Origin: Corallococcus sp. AS-1-6
GTDB lineage: Bacteria > Myxococcota > Myxococcia > Myxococcales > Myxococcaceae
Assembly (NCBI RefSeq): GCF_020037015.1
Contig: NZ_JAIQDE010000015.1
Span: 124,001 to 188,000, forward strand
DNA: 64,000 nucleotides
Direction of reading: 5' to 3'
Part shown: positions 53,520 through 63,075 of the stretch, piece by piece
Position numbering within the stretch: the first letter of the stretch is position 1
Layout of the letters: each line of letters begins with the position of its first letter
Position numbers and translations under genes: made by a program
Notes under the pieces: generated by a model
The model's input: the letters and a program-made list of their open reading frames with translations, nothing else
Told to the model about the DNA's origin: nothing
Database searches by the model: none

Positions 53520-55841
53520 TCAGGGCGCCGGCAGCTCCACGATGAAGGTCGCGCCCTGGCCGGGCTGGCTCTCCACGCGCAGGGTGCCCTGGTGGGCTTC
53601 AACGATCTGCCGGGTGATGAAGAGGCCCAATCCCAGACCGCCGTAATGCCGTGTCGACACGGCGCGGGTGAATTTCTCGAAGATGGCCTGGACGCTCCCC
53701 GGCGGGATGCCAATGCCTTCGTCCCTCACGCTCAGCCGCGCCCGGCCGCGCACCCGCTCCACGCGAATCGTCACCGGGTGGCCCGCGCCGTACTTCAGCG
53801 CGTTGGACAGCAGGCTGCTCACCACCTGCTCCAGCCGGTGGCGGTCCCAGCGGCCCGGGACACCCGGTGTCGCGTGGACGATGAGCTCACAGCCCGCCTT
53901 CGCCGCCTGGGGCCGGAAGCGCTCCACCGCGTCGCGCACCACGTCCGTCAGGTCCACGGCCTCCAGCCGCAGCGGCGCGGAGGGGCCCGTGAGCTGTGTC
54001 ACCTCCAGCAGGTCGTTGATGAGCGTGGTCATCTTCCGGATCTGCCCGGACATGGTCTCCGCCGTCTTCAATACGCGCTCCCGCAGCGACTCCAGCGTCT
54101 GCTCCGCCTGGACGTCCTTGACCAGGGATTGGAGCTTGAGCTGCAACGGCGTCAGCGGTGTCTTCAATTCATGCGACGCCACCGTCAGGAATTCGTCCCG
54201 GAGCGACACGGCGTGCTGGAGCTGGGCCTGGGTCTTCCGCAATTCAGTGACGTCCTGGAGCGCCAGGAGGACCGCCTCCGGGTGGCCGTGCTGGGCGGGC
54301 AGGGGGGCCGCCTCCACCAGCAGGGAGTAGTGCCCCGTGGGCGTGTGCCAGACGACCGGCTCCGCGTGCACGGGAGCGCCCTTCACCGCGCGGATGCCGG
54401 GGATCTCCTCCATGGGCAGCTCCCGGCCCGCCTCGTCCGTGAAGCGGTGCCCGCCGCGCCTGTAGCTCTCCTCCCGCAGGCCTCCGGGGAACTCGCCGCC
54501 CGCCATCTGCCGGGCCGCCTGGTTCGCGAAGATGATGCGGCCGGTCCGGGGCTCCACCAGGATGATGGCCACGGGCGTCCCGTCCAGCATCGCCTCCAGC
54601 CACTGCTGCTGGTTCCTCAGCGACGCGGCGGACGCCTCCAACTGCTTGCGGCCCTCCACGCGGTCCGTCACGTCGACGGCGAACGACAGCACGGAGTCCA
54701 CCTGCCCGTGCACGTCGCGCAGCGGCTGGTACGCCACGTCGAACTGCCGCGTCGACAGGCTCCCGTCGCCCTGGTGGTCGGCGGTGACCGGGACCTCCTT
54801 TTCGATGAAGGACTCTCCCTGGTGATAGGCCTTCTCCAAGAGCCGCGAGTATTCACGCGCCCGCTCGCTCGCGACATCCTTGATGGAGAGGCCCAGCAGC
54901 TCCGCGCCTCTCGACAGCACCTTGTAGAGGGGGTTCACCAGCGTGAAGACCTGCCGCTCGCCGGAGAGGATGGCGATGGACGCCGGGGCGCTCGTCAGCA
55001 CGGAGCGCAGCCGTGCGCGCTCGTTCTCCGCCTGGGCCTCGGCCTTCTTGCGCTCGGTGATGTCCTCCGCGGTGGACACCCACTCCCGGATGGCGCCCTT
55101 GTTCCCGAACACGGGCACCGCCCGGCCCACGACGTCCCGGTAGCCCCCGGCGTGGAAGCGCAGGCGGAACTCGCCCCGGTAGGACGTCTTCGTGCGCAGG
55201 GCGTCCACCCAGCCGCGCACCACGCGCTTGCGGTCCTCCGGGTGGATGGCGGAGAGCCAGCCCAGCCCCAGGTGCTCCGCCCGCGTCTGGCCCGTGAAGG
55301 CCATCCAGCGCGGCGCGGGCTCCACCACCTCGCCCCGGGCGTTGGTGGACCACACCGGCTGCGCCATGGCCTCCACCAGCGAGCGGTAGCGCTGCTCGCT
55401 GGCCTGGAGCGCGTCGTGGGCCCTGCGCTGTTCGGTGACCTCCGACACGATGATGCCGATGCCCAGCAGCACCCCGGCGTTGGTGCGCACCGGGTAGTAG
55501 CTGACGAGGAAGTGGCGCTCCACGCCCACCTCCTTGGAGGTGGCGCCCGCCACCTCCACCGTCTGCGCGCCCCCGCCCTCCAGGACGCGCTGATACTGGG
55601 GACGGAGGGCGGGCCACATCTCCGGGACGATGTCCTGCACCTTGCGCCCCAGGTGCGCGGCGCGCGGAATGCCATTCATGGCGGCGAGCGCGTCGTTGAC
55701 CTGGACGAAGCGCTGCTCCATGTCCACCACCGCGAGCCCCACCGGCGTGCTCGCCACCAGCGTCTCGAGCAGCAGCCGGGAATGCGCGTCGGACAGGGTC
55801 TCGATGGCCTCCGGGTCGAAGCTTGCGCTGGGGCTCTCCAC
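53520..55841 (-). CDS. Membrane-free sensor histidine kinase with four PAS domains
   Basis: 773 residues from GTG 55841, which has AAAGGAGG five bases upstream; the longer frame to 56462 crosses another gene. PAS domains are at about 22-140, 150-270, 280-400 and 410-525 (for example VVDMEQRFVQVNDALAAM, YRDVVGRAVPVFGNKGAI, IILVEPRTGRIIFANQAA). The dimerisation helix has VASHELKTPLTPLQ with phospho-acceptor His557. The ATPase domain has N-box SSLLSNALKYG, G1 VRDEGIGIPPG, F-box FEKFTR and G2 GGLGLGLFITRQI. No transmembrane segment or receiver domain is visible, so it is a cytoplasmic kinase sensing an internal signal. No partner regulator gene is adjacent (orphan, common in myxobacteria). Confidence 0.95.
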   Translation of the reverse strand: MESPSASFDPEAIETLSDAHSRLLLETLVASTPVGLAVVDMEQRFVQVNDALAAMNGIPRAAHLGRKVQDIVPEMWPALRPQYQRVLEGGGAQTVEVAGATSKEVGVERHFLVSYYPVRTNAGVLLGIGIIVSEVTEQRRAHDALQASEQRYRSLVEAMAQPVWSTNARGEVVEPAPRWMAFTGQTRAEHLGLGWLSAIHPEDRKRVVRGWVDALRTKTSYRGEFRLRFHAGGYRDVVGRAVPVFGNKGAIREWVSTAEDITERKKAEAQAENERARLRSVLTSAPASIAILSGERQVFTLVNPLYKVLSRGAELLGLSIKDVASERAREYSRLLEKAYHQGESFIEKEVPVTADHQGDGSLSTRQFDVAYQPLRDVHGQVDSVLSFAVDVTDRVEGRKQLEASAASLRNQQQWLEAMLDGTPVAIILVEPRTGRIIFANQAARQMAGGEFPGGLREESYRRGGHRFTDEAGRELPMEEIPGIRAVKGAPVHAEPVVWHTPTGHYSLLVEAAPLPAQHGHPEAVLLALQDVTELRKTQAQLQHAVSLRDEFLTVASHELKTPLTPLQLKLQSLVKDVQAEQTLESLRERVLKTAETMSGQIRKMTTLINDLLEVTQLTGPSAPLRLEAVDLTDVVRDAVERFRPQAAKAGCELIVHATPGVPGRWDRHRLEQVVSSLLSNALKYGAGHPVTIRVERVRGRARLSVRDEGIGIPPGSVQAIFEKFTRAVSTRHYGGLGLGLFITRQIVEAHQGTLRVESQPGQGATFIVELPAP

Positions 55842-56026
55842 GCGCGCCTCCTTTGACCCCGGCCCTTCCCGGCGAGCTTGGAGGCAGGGCCCCGTGACGC
55901 CGCTTCCCACCATGGGAGTGGCCTGACCTGGAGGGTGTGCATCCCCGCCCCCCGTGGGCAGTCCATACCGGCCCGGGGAGCGGCCACTGGCTGGCTGGCA
56001 TCCAATGACATCCAGCCGGAAGCACC

Positions 56027-56401
56027 TCAAGGGCGCGGAGGGCCGGCCCCCTCCTCGTCGCGGGGCCGGGGCTGCCAGGGCCAGCGTCCGTCCACCTCCA
56101 CCTCCAGCGTGAAGCTGAGGAAGGTCCGGATGAGGACGATGAGCCCCAGGATGATCACCTGTCCCAGGGAGGGGGCCTCCGCGACCGTCCGGATGATGTC
56201 CGCCGCGACGAGCAGCTCCAGGCCCAGCAGGATGGCGCGGCCGAGGTGGTGGCGCAGTTGACGGTACGCGTCCGCCCGCCGCGAGCCCCGTGCGTCCCGG
56301 AGGACGAGCGCCACGGAGACCACCGCCCCCACCACCATCACGCCCACGCCCGAGAGCTCGAACAGCCGGGCGGCCAGCGCCACGAAATCCGCGTATCCCA
56401 T
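56027..56401 (-). CDS. DUF1622 small membrane protein
   Basis: 124 residues from ATG 56401 (MGYADFVALAARLFELSGVG). Three hydrophobic segments lie at about 5-38, 52-72 and 78-98. The sequence RQLRHHLGRAILLGLELLVAADIIRTV and LIVLIRTFLSFTLEVEVDGRWPW are typical of DUF1622 membrane proteins, whose function is unknown. The C-terminal 25 residues are charged and cytoplasmic by the positive-inside rule. It is 185 bases downstream of the kinase start on the same strand, but upstream of it in transcription, so the two may be co-transcribed. Confidence 0.85.
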   Translation of the reverse strand: MGYADFVALAARLFELSGVGVMVVGAVVSVALVLRDARGSRRADAYRQLRHHLGRAILLGLELLVAADIIRTVAEAPSLGQVIILGLIVLIRTFLSFTLEVEVDGRWPWQPRPRDEEGAGPPRP

Positions 56402-56646
56402 CCGCCGCTCTCCCTCCTGGAGAAGGTGGCTTGCGACGCAGCGGACGGCCACCCCGTCCCACCCTCCCCGTGGGACGAACCCGCCGTCAGAATAGACACA
56501 CATCGCGCGTTGAGGGCCGCGTTCGCCGCCGCCCTCAACGCGCGAAGAAAGTTCTACGCATTCGCACCTGAAAGGCTTCCTTGACGGCGTCTGTTTTTCC
56601 ATCGCACAGTGGCGTCATTGCTCATACTTCCAAGTGGAGGGCACCT

Positions 56647-57879
56647 GTGCGCGTCTTCGAGGAGATGGGGAGGCTCATTCAGGAACGATGGGTCAAGTAC
56701 AACCATGATGAGGAGGCCTTCCCCGAGCTTGCGGCGCGTGTCCTGCGGGAGCTGGCTCCCTACAAGGGCTTCGACCCCATGGAGCCCATCGAATGGTTGT
56801 TCAGCACCCGGGCCTTCCCTCGACAGTTGTCCGCACGGTCTGACTTCGGGCAGCCGCCCGTCACGGTGTTCTCCGACCACCGGTTCGTCATTGATCTCTA
56901 TTACTGGCTGGATGGCACCACCGACATCCACCAGCACGGGTTCAGTGGGGCCTTCCAGGTCGTCAAGGGCGGAAGCATCCATGGGCAGTACCGCTGGAAT
57001 GAGCGGCACAGGGTCAACAGCCGTATGGCCTTTGGGGAGCTCTCGCTGGAGTCCCTCAACGAGCTGAAAGAGGGGGACATCCAGCAGATCCTCCCGGGGA
57101 ATCGTTACATCCATTCCCTCTTCCATCTGGAGCGTCCCTCCGTGACGTGCGTCGTGAGGACCCTGCATACCCCCAACGCGGGGGTGCAGTACTCCTACAA
57201 GAAGCCCTTTCTGGCCATCGACTCGACCTACGAGGATGTCCAGACCAACAGGATCCTTCAATCATTGACGCTCCTGCGAGACAGCCCCCATGCGGTTCGC
57301 AAGCGCCTGCTGTCGGAGCTGATCGAGCGCTCGGACATCCATACCTGCTATCTCCTCTTCAAGCGCTTGCTGGAGATCTACAAGGAGGAGACGGCGATCG
57401 AGGAGTTCTGGGAGGTCGCCATCCGCAGGCATGGCTCGCTTGCCGAGCAGCTCCTCCCGGTGTTCCAGGAGCGGATACGCCAGTCGATGCTCGTCAGCAG
57501 GCGCGCGCAGGTCAAGACGGAGGAGCACCGGTACTTCCTCGCGCTGCTGCTCAATATCGATGATGCCGGGTCGCTCCTGGGACTGGTACGCCAGCGGTAC
57601 CCGCACGAAGACCCGAAAGAGATGGTGATGCGCTGGGTCGAAGAGCTGTCCAGGTCCACGGATGGGGCGGATTCGGGCGATACGCTCGGAATCCCTCTCA
57701 ATGAGACGGCGCTCCTCATCTTCCAGGAGCTGCTGCACGGGCGCTCCGAGGCGGGCGTCATGGGCCGGCTGAAGGAGGTCTATGGGGCGGAGGAGACGGA
57801 GCGAGAGGCCGCCAGCATCGCCGAGATGGTGTCCGCGCTGCGCTCGTCCCCCGTGTTCCGGCCGCTGTTCGCGCGGTGA
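56647..57879 (+). CDS. Cupin-like protein of unknown function, next to the lanthipeptide genes
   Basis: 410 residues from GTG 56647 with GGAGG 8 bases upstream. Residues 92-113 read TTDIHQHGFSGAFQVVKGGS then IHG, matching cupin motif 1 (His95, His97 as metal ligands). Residues 143-160 read GDIQQILPGNRYIHSLFH, matching motif 2 (G-x5-P-G-x-x-x-x-H, His156). So a metal-binding cupin barrel at about 70-175 is likely. Residues 215-410 are helical without recognised domain. Unlike its neighbours the gene uses more A/T-ending codons. It ends 16 bases from the convergent LRR gene of the lan operon. Whether it belongs to the lanthipeptide pathway, for instance as a modifying oxygenase, is inference. 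Confidence 0.65.
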   Translation: MRVFEEMGRLIQERWVKYNHDEEAFPELAARVLRELAPYKGFDPMEPIEWLFSTRAFPRQLSARSDFGQPPVTVFSDHRFVIDLYYWLDGTTDIHQHGFSGAFQVVKGGSIHGQYRWNERHRVNSRMAFGELSLESLNELKEGDIQQILPGNRYIHSLFHLERPSVTCVVRTLHTPNAGVQYSYKKPFLAIDSTYEDVQTNRILQSLTLLRDSPHAVRKRLLSELIERSDIHTCYLLFKRLLEIYKEETAIEEFWEVAIRRHGSLAEQLLPVFQERIRQSMLVSRRAQVKTEEHRYFLALLLNIDDAGSLLGLVRQRYPHEDPKEMVMRWVEELSRSTDGADSGDTLGIPLNETALLIFQELLHGRSEAGVMGRLKEVYGAEETEREAASIAEMVSALRSSPVFRPLFAR

Positions 57880-57895
57880 GCGGCCTGTGCCTGCC

Positions 57896-59740
57896 TCAGG
57901 GGAAGGACATCATCCGGATGCCATGCTCGCGCACCAGCGTGGCCCGTGCAGCCTCGGAGACAGCCGTATCGCGCAGATCGATCTCACGAAGGAGGGGAAG
58001 CCGGTAGAGCGTGGGCATGCCGGCGTCCGTGACCTTCGTGCGCAGCAGGTACAGCGTGAGCAGGGAGCGCGGGAGGTGAGCGAGCGCCTCGTCCCCGATG
58101 CGGGTGCCGGCGAGGCTCAACCAGGAGAGCTTCTCGAAGCCCTCGAGCATCCGCGCCCCGTCGTCGCTCATCCAGGTGCCTCCCAGGTCGAGCTTGACGA
58201 GGTGGGGCAGCTTCTGGAGCGGCACCAGCCCCGAGCCGCTGATGGGGGTCCCCGAGACCTGGAGTGACTCCAGCTCCCGCAGCTCGGAGAGCTGGCCAAG
58301 CCCCAGGTCCGTGAGGAGCGTGCGGATGGCGCGGAGCGACTGGAGCTGGGAGAAGGTTCGAAGGGTGGCCACCCACCCGTCGTCGAAGCCCGTCCGGCTC
58401 AGATCCAGGTGCCGCAGGGCCATGCGCGAGCCGAGCTGCTTCAATGCCTCGGGGCCGATGCGCGTGGCGCTGAGGTCGAGCCGGGAGAGCCGCCCCAGGG
58501 GCTCCAGCGAGGCGAGCGATGCGTCCTCCAGCGCGAGGCCCGAGAGCCCGAGGCTCTCGAGCGACTGGTGGCCGGCCAGCGCGGAAAGGCCGCTCCCGGT
58601 GACGGCCGTGCGCGACAGCTCCAGGTCGCGCAGTTCGTGGAGGCCCTGAAGGTGCCGCAGCGCCGCGTTCCCGATCCGGGTGTCGTCGAGATGGAGAACC
58701 TCCAGCCGTGTGAGCCCGGCGAGGTGACGAACCCCCGGGCCGCGGATGCGTGTCTTGCTGAGCACCAGCACCCGGAGCGCCGGCAAGCGCGCCATGTGGA
58801 GGAGCCCCGCATCCGTCACCCCGGTGCTTCCCAGGTGGAGCGCTTCCAGCATGCGCAGCCCTCCGAGGTGCGCCAGGCCTGCGTCGGAGACGGCTGTCCG
58901 CGCCAGGCCCAGCGAGCGCAGGGCCGGCATCCTCCTCAGGGCGTCGAGGCCTGCATTCGTGACATGGGTGCCGCTCATCACGAGCGTGTGCAAGCGGTCC
59001 CCAGGCAGGGACGCCAGGACCGTGTCATCGACCGTGGTGTCCGAGAGATCCAGCCACTCCAGCTCCGCCTGTGCCGCGAGCAAGCCGAGCCCTCTCGGAC
59101 TCACCGCCGTGCCGCTGAGCGAGAGCCGGCGCAGCGTCGTCAGTGAAGCGAGGAGTGAAAGCCCCCGGTCCGACACCGCGGTGGCATCCAGCCGCAGGAC
59201 GCTCAGGTGTGGCATTCCCTGGAGAGAGGCGAGCCCCGCGTCGGTGATCCGTGTGCCGTCGAGGTGCAAGGCCTGCAACCGCGCTGCGTTCTTCAAGGCG
59301 GCGAGGTGCTCATCGCCAAGCGCGGTATCGGAGAGATGCAGCGATACGACGGAGGAGCCCTCGACGAGGAGCGCGAGCAGGGCCGGGGCGGGGAGGCCCT
59401 TCTCCCCGAAGCAGAGACCGGGGACACGGTATTCGCGCAGCACGGCGGCCAGCGCCTGGGCCTGGTCCGCGGTCCTCACGGGCTCCAGCGGTTCGGCGCA
59501 CCAGTCTCCGTCAGGAATCGCCTGGGGCGCGGCCTCCCCCGAAGGCAGCAGCCCCCACGGGGACGACGTCCCGTCAGGCAGGAGCCGGTACACCTGGAAG
59601 GAGGGACGTGGCGGGGCCACGACCGCGGGCGCCGGAGGCGCGGTGGGATGGGGTGGGGGGAGGGGGACGGGCGCGGAGGCGCAGCCCACCGCGAGCAGCA
59701 ATCCCGCCAGTCTCAGCCAACTCCAATCGCCATCCATCAT
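57896..59740 (-). CDS. Leucine-rich-repeat lipoprotein coupled to lanB
   Basis: 614 residues. The N-terminus is a lipoprotein signal (LAGLLLAVGCAS; Cys about 20), followed by a Pro-rich spacer (24-48) and a short domain with Cys pairs (about 80-115). From about 130 to 600 there are roughly twenty LRR units of 23-24 residues with the pattern L-x-x-L-x-L-x-x-T-x-(V/I)-(T/S)-D-A-G-L-x-x-L (for example LQALHLDGTRITDAGLASL), a curved solenoid for protein or peptide binding. Its ATG overlaps the lanB stop by 4 bases (ATGA), so it is translated with the dehydratase. A lipid-anchored LRR solenoid in a lanthipeptide operon suggests peptide binding, immunity or adhesion; this is inference. Confidence 0.88.
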   Translation of the reverse strand: MMDGDWSWLRLAGLLLAVGCASAPVPLPPPHPTAPPAPAVVAPPRPSFQVYRLLPDGTSSPWGLLPSGEAAPQAIPDGDWCAEPLEPVRTADQAQALAAVLREYRVPGLCFGEKGLPAPALLALLVEGSSVVSLHLSDTALGDEHLAALKNAARLQALHLDGTRITDAGLASLQGMPHLSVLRLDATAVSDRGLSLLASLTTLRRLSLSGTAVSPRGLGLLAAQAELEWLDLSDTTVDDTVLASLPGDRLHTLVMSGTHVTNAGLDALRRMPALRSLGLARTAVSDAGLAHLGGLRMLEALHLGSTGVTDAGLLHMARLPALRVLVLSKTRIRGPGVRHLAGLTRLEVLHLDDTRIGNAALRHLQGLHELRDLELSRTAVTGSGLSALAGHQSLESLGLSGLALEDASLASLEPLGRLSRLDLSATRIGPEALKQLGSRMALRHLDLSRTGFDDGWVATLRTFSQLQSLRAIRTLLTDLGLGQLSELRELESLQVSGTPISGSGLVPLQKLPHLVKLDLGGTWMSDDGARMLEGFEKLSWLSLAGTRIGDEALAHLPRSLLTLYLLRTKVTDAGMPTLYRLPLLREIDLRDTAVSEAARATLVREHGIRMMSFP

Positions 59741-62700
59741 CCCAATCGCTCCTTGTCCGTCCTCGCTGCTGGCTCCAGGCGCACCCCGCGCGCCCGGAAC
59801 GACGCATAGAGCCTCTCCAGGAGATCGAAGAGGACGAACTCGTGCGCGCGTGGCGCGTCCCTCAGCATCCGGTTGACGTGCAGGTGCAGGTAGCTCGCGG
59901 CCAACGCGTCGAGTCCCTGCGACAGTCCTCCGCTCCGCTCGAGTTCCCGGAGCCGCGAGACAACAGGCACCAGGCGCTCCGACCGGCGCAGCAAGGCGGC
60001 GAGACCCGAGGACACAGCGCTTCCGGCGGAGCCGTGGCCCGTCAGGAGTGCCTCCAGGATGGGGCGCCGCTCACGGGCGAGACGGCTGAGCTGCGCCTCG
60101 AGTCTCTTGCCTGCCCCGTGCTCCTGGGCGTAGGCGGTGCGCAGCCGGCTGGCGATGCGGTGCTTTGCCTCCAGGTCGAACCCGAAGTCGGAGAGCAGCA
60201 GATCCATCCCCGAGAGGGCGCACTGCCACCGCGCATCACCGTCCAGCCCCTCCAGTGCCTCCAGCGTCGCGAGGACCGCTTCGCTGTCCACGTGGAAGAA
60301 CGCCTCGGCCAGGCGCACTCCCTCGCTGCCTCCGTACCGCTCCACCTCACGGACATAGGTGTCCAGTTGAAACCGCTTGAGACGGCCCTCCTGGAGGAGG
60401 GGGGCCAGGGCGTCGTGCAGGCGCGGCAGGGCCTCACGCAGCAGTGCGTCCGGTGGGCCGTGCAGCCTCAGCCGGAGGTGGTGCTCGGGGTCCGAGTAGC
60501 GCAGGAAGTGCCATTGGTCGGCGCTGCCTGACGCCATGAGCGCTCTCACGATGGGGGCGACGTCCTCGAGCAGCAGCCGATCGGTGAGGCCGGAGCCGGC
60601 GTGGAGCCGGGCATACAGCCACTCGGAGCCCGGTGGGAAGCTCCGTCTCCCAGCGGGAGGGGGCGCGGGTGGGCGAAGGGAAACGGCCTCCCGCTCGGCT
60701 TCGCGGCCCACGAAGGGGATGATCAGCTCGTGGGTGTACGCGCCTTCAGGGCCCCGGGCGCACAGCTCCCCTGGCGCCGGCCACATCTCCGTCAGGCTCA
60801 CCACCCGCCGCCGCGCCGCGAGCGCCACGAAGGACTCCACGCAGAGCACATTCTCCAGGTCCACCGGCAGCTCGTTGTCGCCATCCGCGAGCAGGACGAA
60901 CCTGGGCAGGCCCAACTGCTTTCGCAGCTCCATCATCCGGCGGATCTGCGCGTGCGCGGGGCCTTGCACCAGCTCCTCCAGCACCTCCGCGCGGAGCAGC
61001 CAGCGCGCCCTGGCGAGGACGATACGCCCGGCGACGACCCTCGGCAGGAAGGGCGCGCCTTCCAACGCGCCCCACCTCCAGGCCAAGCCGCCCGCGTGCC
61101 CTTCGCTCTGGAGCGCCCCGAGAAACCGGTAGATCGCCAGGTGATGGGGGTACCTGTGCGCGTGGGCCGTCGTCAGGCGGGGGATGATCTCACGGCCCAG
61201 CTTGCGGGAACGCAGGACGAGCCGCCCGTCGCGAACGGAGACCAGGAGATCTTCCAACGGAAGCTGGGCTTCAGGCGGCACCGCGGAGCGCCCGAGGTAG
61301 GGAATCTCGTAGGCCCGGAGCGCGGGACGCGTGAGGACGTTGCCCACCCGGCCCGCGGGGACGTGGACGACCTCGGCGAAGAGGGCGTCGGGCCGCAGCG
61401 CCTCCTCGAGGCGCAGGTGGCGGCGGACGGCGGAGCCGAGCGCCTCGTTCCCATGGCAGAAGCGCCCGAGCAGCCTCACTCCCGAAGGCCCGTCCACCAT
61501 CCGCACCAGCAGCGAGAAGTCTCCTTGCCGGAGGTCCTCCTCCGAAGCGGCCCCCAGCGTCGCCATCACGAAGAAGGCATCCGGCAGCGGCAGCCTCTCC
61601 GGGACCGAGAGCGCCTCGACGTCCTTGTCCGTCAGCTCGAGCACCCGGCCGCCGGACCGGACCACCTGCTGGACCCGGTCCAGGAGCAGATCCCCGGCGC
61701 GTGACCACTCCGGCGTGTCCCCGGGCGCGCCAGGGAAGGCCAGCCCCTTGAGCAGGGGAGAGCAACTGGCCTCCGGCCCGCCCGCGGCCTCGAAGCCAAC
61801 CCCGACGTCCTCGTCGAGCGCCTCGGCCAGCGGCACCTCCTGCTGCTCGTAGCGTCGCAGGAAGTCCTCCTTGAACTTCTGGAGGGGATCTCGCCGCGGG
61901 GGGCTGATGCGATGGAGGAGCGCCACGGCCGAGCGCAGCGCGTCCATCACCTCCCGCCCGAGCGTTGCTTCGACCACGGGCTTGAAGAGGTCGACCTGGA
62001 CGAGCCTGGAGAGCTCCGGCGGTGGCAGCAGCTCCTCCACGCACGAGGCAACGGCTCGGTAGCGCGCCTCCGGTTGTCCAAGCCCCGCGGCATCGAGTTC
62101 GGCAAGCAGCCCATGAACCCGCTCCAACTGCCCGGCCTGCTGGGCCGTGGACGGATTCCTCTCGAGCTGCGTGATGGCTTCCCGGAGAGGATCCGGCTGC
62201 GTCACGGCCGGGACGAGCTCCGAGACCAGCACCTGGAGCGTGAAGAGCTCGTCGAGGTACTCGCCTGCCTCCGTGACGCTGACATCCCCCTCCCGCTCTG
62301 CCAGGGCCTGGGCCAACTCCTCGCGATGGGCTCCTTCCCGGGCGCGCTCCAGGACGAACTCGAGATAGGGAGTCGCCTCCACCGACGCGAGCGCGTAGGC
62401 CCGCTCCGTGCCTTGTTGTGAGGACTCGACGTACCGGAACCGTCCCGCCGTCCGGTAGAGGCTGGAGTTGGGGAAATAGCGTGGAGGGTGCCTGACCGCG
62501 CCTTGCCGTTGCAGGGCGTTGAGGAGCGAGCCCAGGTAGTCCATGTCCAGGCGAGTCTGTCTTTGGTAGGCCTGCCGGCCCTGGAGGGCCAGCCGGGTCT
62601 TCTGGCCAGGCTGGCCGACGGAGCACCCGGCGAAGAGCCCGAAGGGGGTTGGGCGCCCCGTCATTCGCGCGAGGTAACGCACGAGGGCGCGCTCCACCTT

Positions 62701-63000
62701 GAGCCCGCTGGGGCCGTCCGGGGTCCGCAGCCAGGTCTCCAGGCTGGAAACGAGGTGGGACGAGGAGACGAGGATCGCCTCGTGGACCTCGGGCAGCCCG
62801 AGCAGCTCACGAAGCCGGGAGCGCAGGCTGCTCCTGGCCGCCTCGACGCGCTCCGCCCATGGCAACGCGGCGTCCAGCCGGCTCAGCTCGACACCAGACG
62901 CCCACTCAGAGAACACGTGGAGGGGCAGCAGCGGAGTCCGGAGCACGAAGAAGTCCGTGCTCGCACGACGCGGAGGCTCGCCCCCGAAGCGGGTCATCAT
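59737..63000 (-). CDS. lanB: Class I lanthipeptide dehydratase LanB (full length)
   Basis: 1087 residues, the size of full-length LanB. The N-terminal glutamylation domain (about 1-650) contains KVERALVRYLARMTGRPTPFGLFAGCSVG-type signature (the R-x-T-P-F-G-L-F-A motif, about 105-118) and NSSLYRTAGRFRYVE. A middle part with PRFVLLADGDNELPVDL and the C-terminal SpaB_C elimination domain (about 795-1080) follow, with EWLYARLHAGSGLTDRLL, DQWHFLRYSDPEHHLRLRLHG and YVREVERYGG. LanB uses glutamyl-tRNA to activate and eliminate Ser/Thr hydroxyls of the precursor, giving Dha and Dhb. The gene begins 75 bases after the precursor gene. Start: ATG 63000 or the adjacent ATG 62997. Confidence 0.96.
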   Translation of the reverse strand: MMTRFGGEPPRRASTDFFVLRTPLLPLHVFSEWASGVELSRLDAALPWAERVEAARSSLRSRLRELLGLPEVHEAILVSSSHLVSSLETWLRTPDGPSGLKVERALVRYLARMTGRPTPFGLFAGCSVGQPGQKTRLALQGRQAYQRQTRLDMDYLGSLLNALQRQGAVRHPPRYFPNSSLYRTAGRFRYVESSQQGTERAYALASVEATPYLEFVLERAREGAHREELAQALAEREGDVSVTEAGEYLDELFTLQVLVSELVPAVTQPDPLREAITQLERNPSTAQQAGQLERVHGLLAELDAAGLGQPEARYRAVASCVEELLPPPELSRLVQVDLFKPVVEATLGREVMDALRSAVALLHRISPPRRDPLQKFKEDFLRRYEQQEVPLAEALDEDVGVGFEAAGGPEASCSPLLKGLAFPGAPGDTPEWSRAGDLLLDRVQQVVRSGGRVLELTDKDVEALSVPERLPLPDAFFVMATLGAASEEDLRQGDFSLLVRMVDGPSGVRLLGRFCHGNEALGSAVRRHLRLEEALRPDALFAEVVHVPAGRVGNVLTRPALRAYEIPYLGRSAVPPEAQLPLEDLLVSVRDGRLVLRSRKLGREIIPRLTTAHAHRYPHHLAIYRFLGALQSEGHAGGLAWRWGALEGAPFLPRVVAGRIVLARARWLLRAEVLEELVQGPAHAQIRRMMELRKQLGLPRFVLLADGDNELPVDLENVLCVESFVALAARRRVVSLTEMWPAPGELCARGPEGAYTHELIIPFVGREAEREAVSLRPPAPPPAGRRSFPPGSEWLYARLHAGSGLTDRLLLEDVAPIVRALMASGSADQWHFLRYSDPEHHLRLRLHGPPDALLREALPRLHDALAPLLQEGRLKRFQLDTYVREVERYGGSEGVRLAEAFFHVDSEAVLATLEALEGLDGDARWQCALSGMDLLLSDFGFDLEAKHRIASRLRTAYAQEHGAGKRLEAQLSRLARERRPILEALLTGHGSAGSAVSSGLAALLRRSERLVPVVSRLRELERSGGLSQGLDALAASYLHLHVNRMLRDAPRAHEFVLFDLLERLYASFRARGVRLEPAARTDKERLG

Positions 63001-63075
63001 CCGTAACGAGGCTGGCGCACGATGTGCGGTACGCTCGTCATGCGCCAGCCCCCAGTCACAGGCTTTCGCGAGGGC

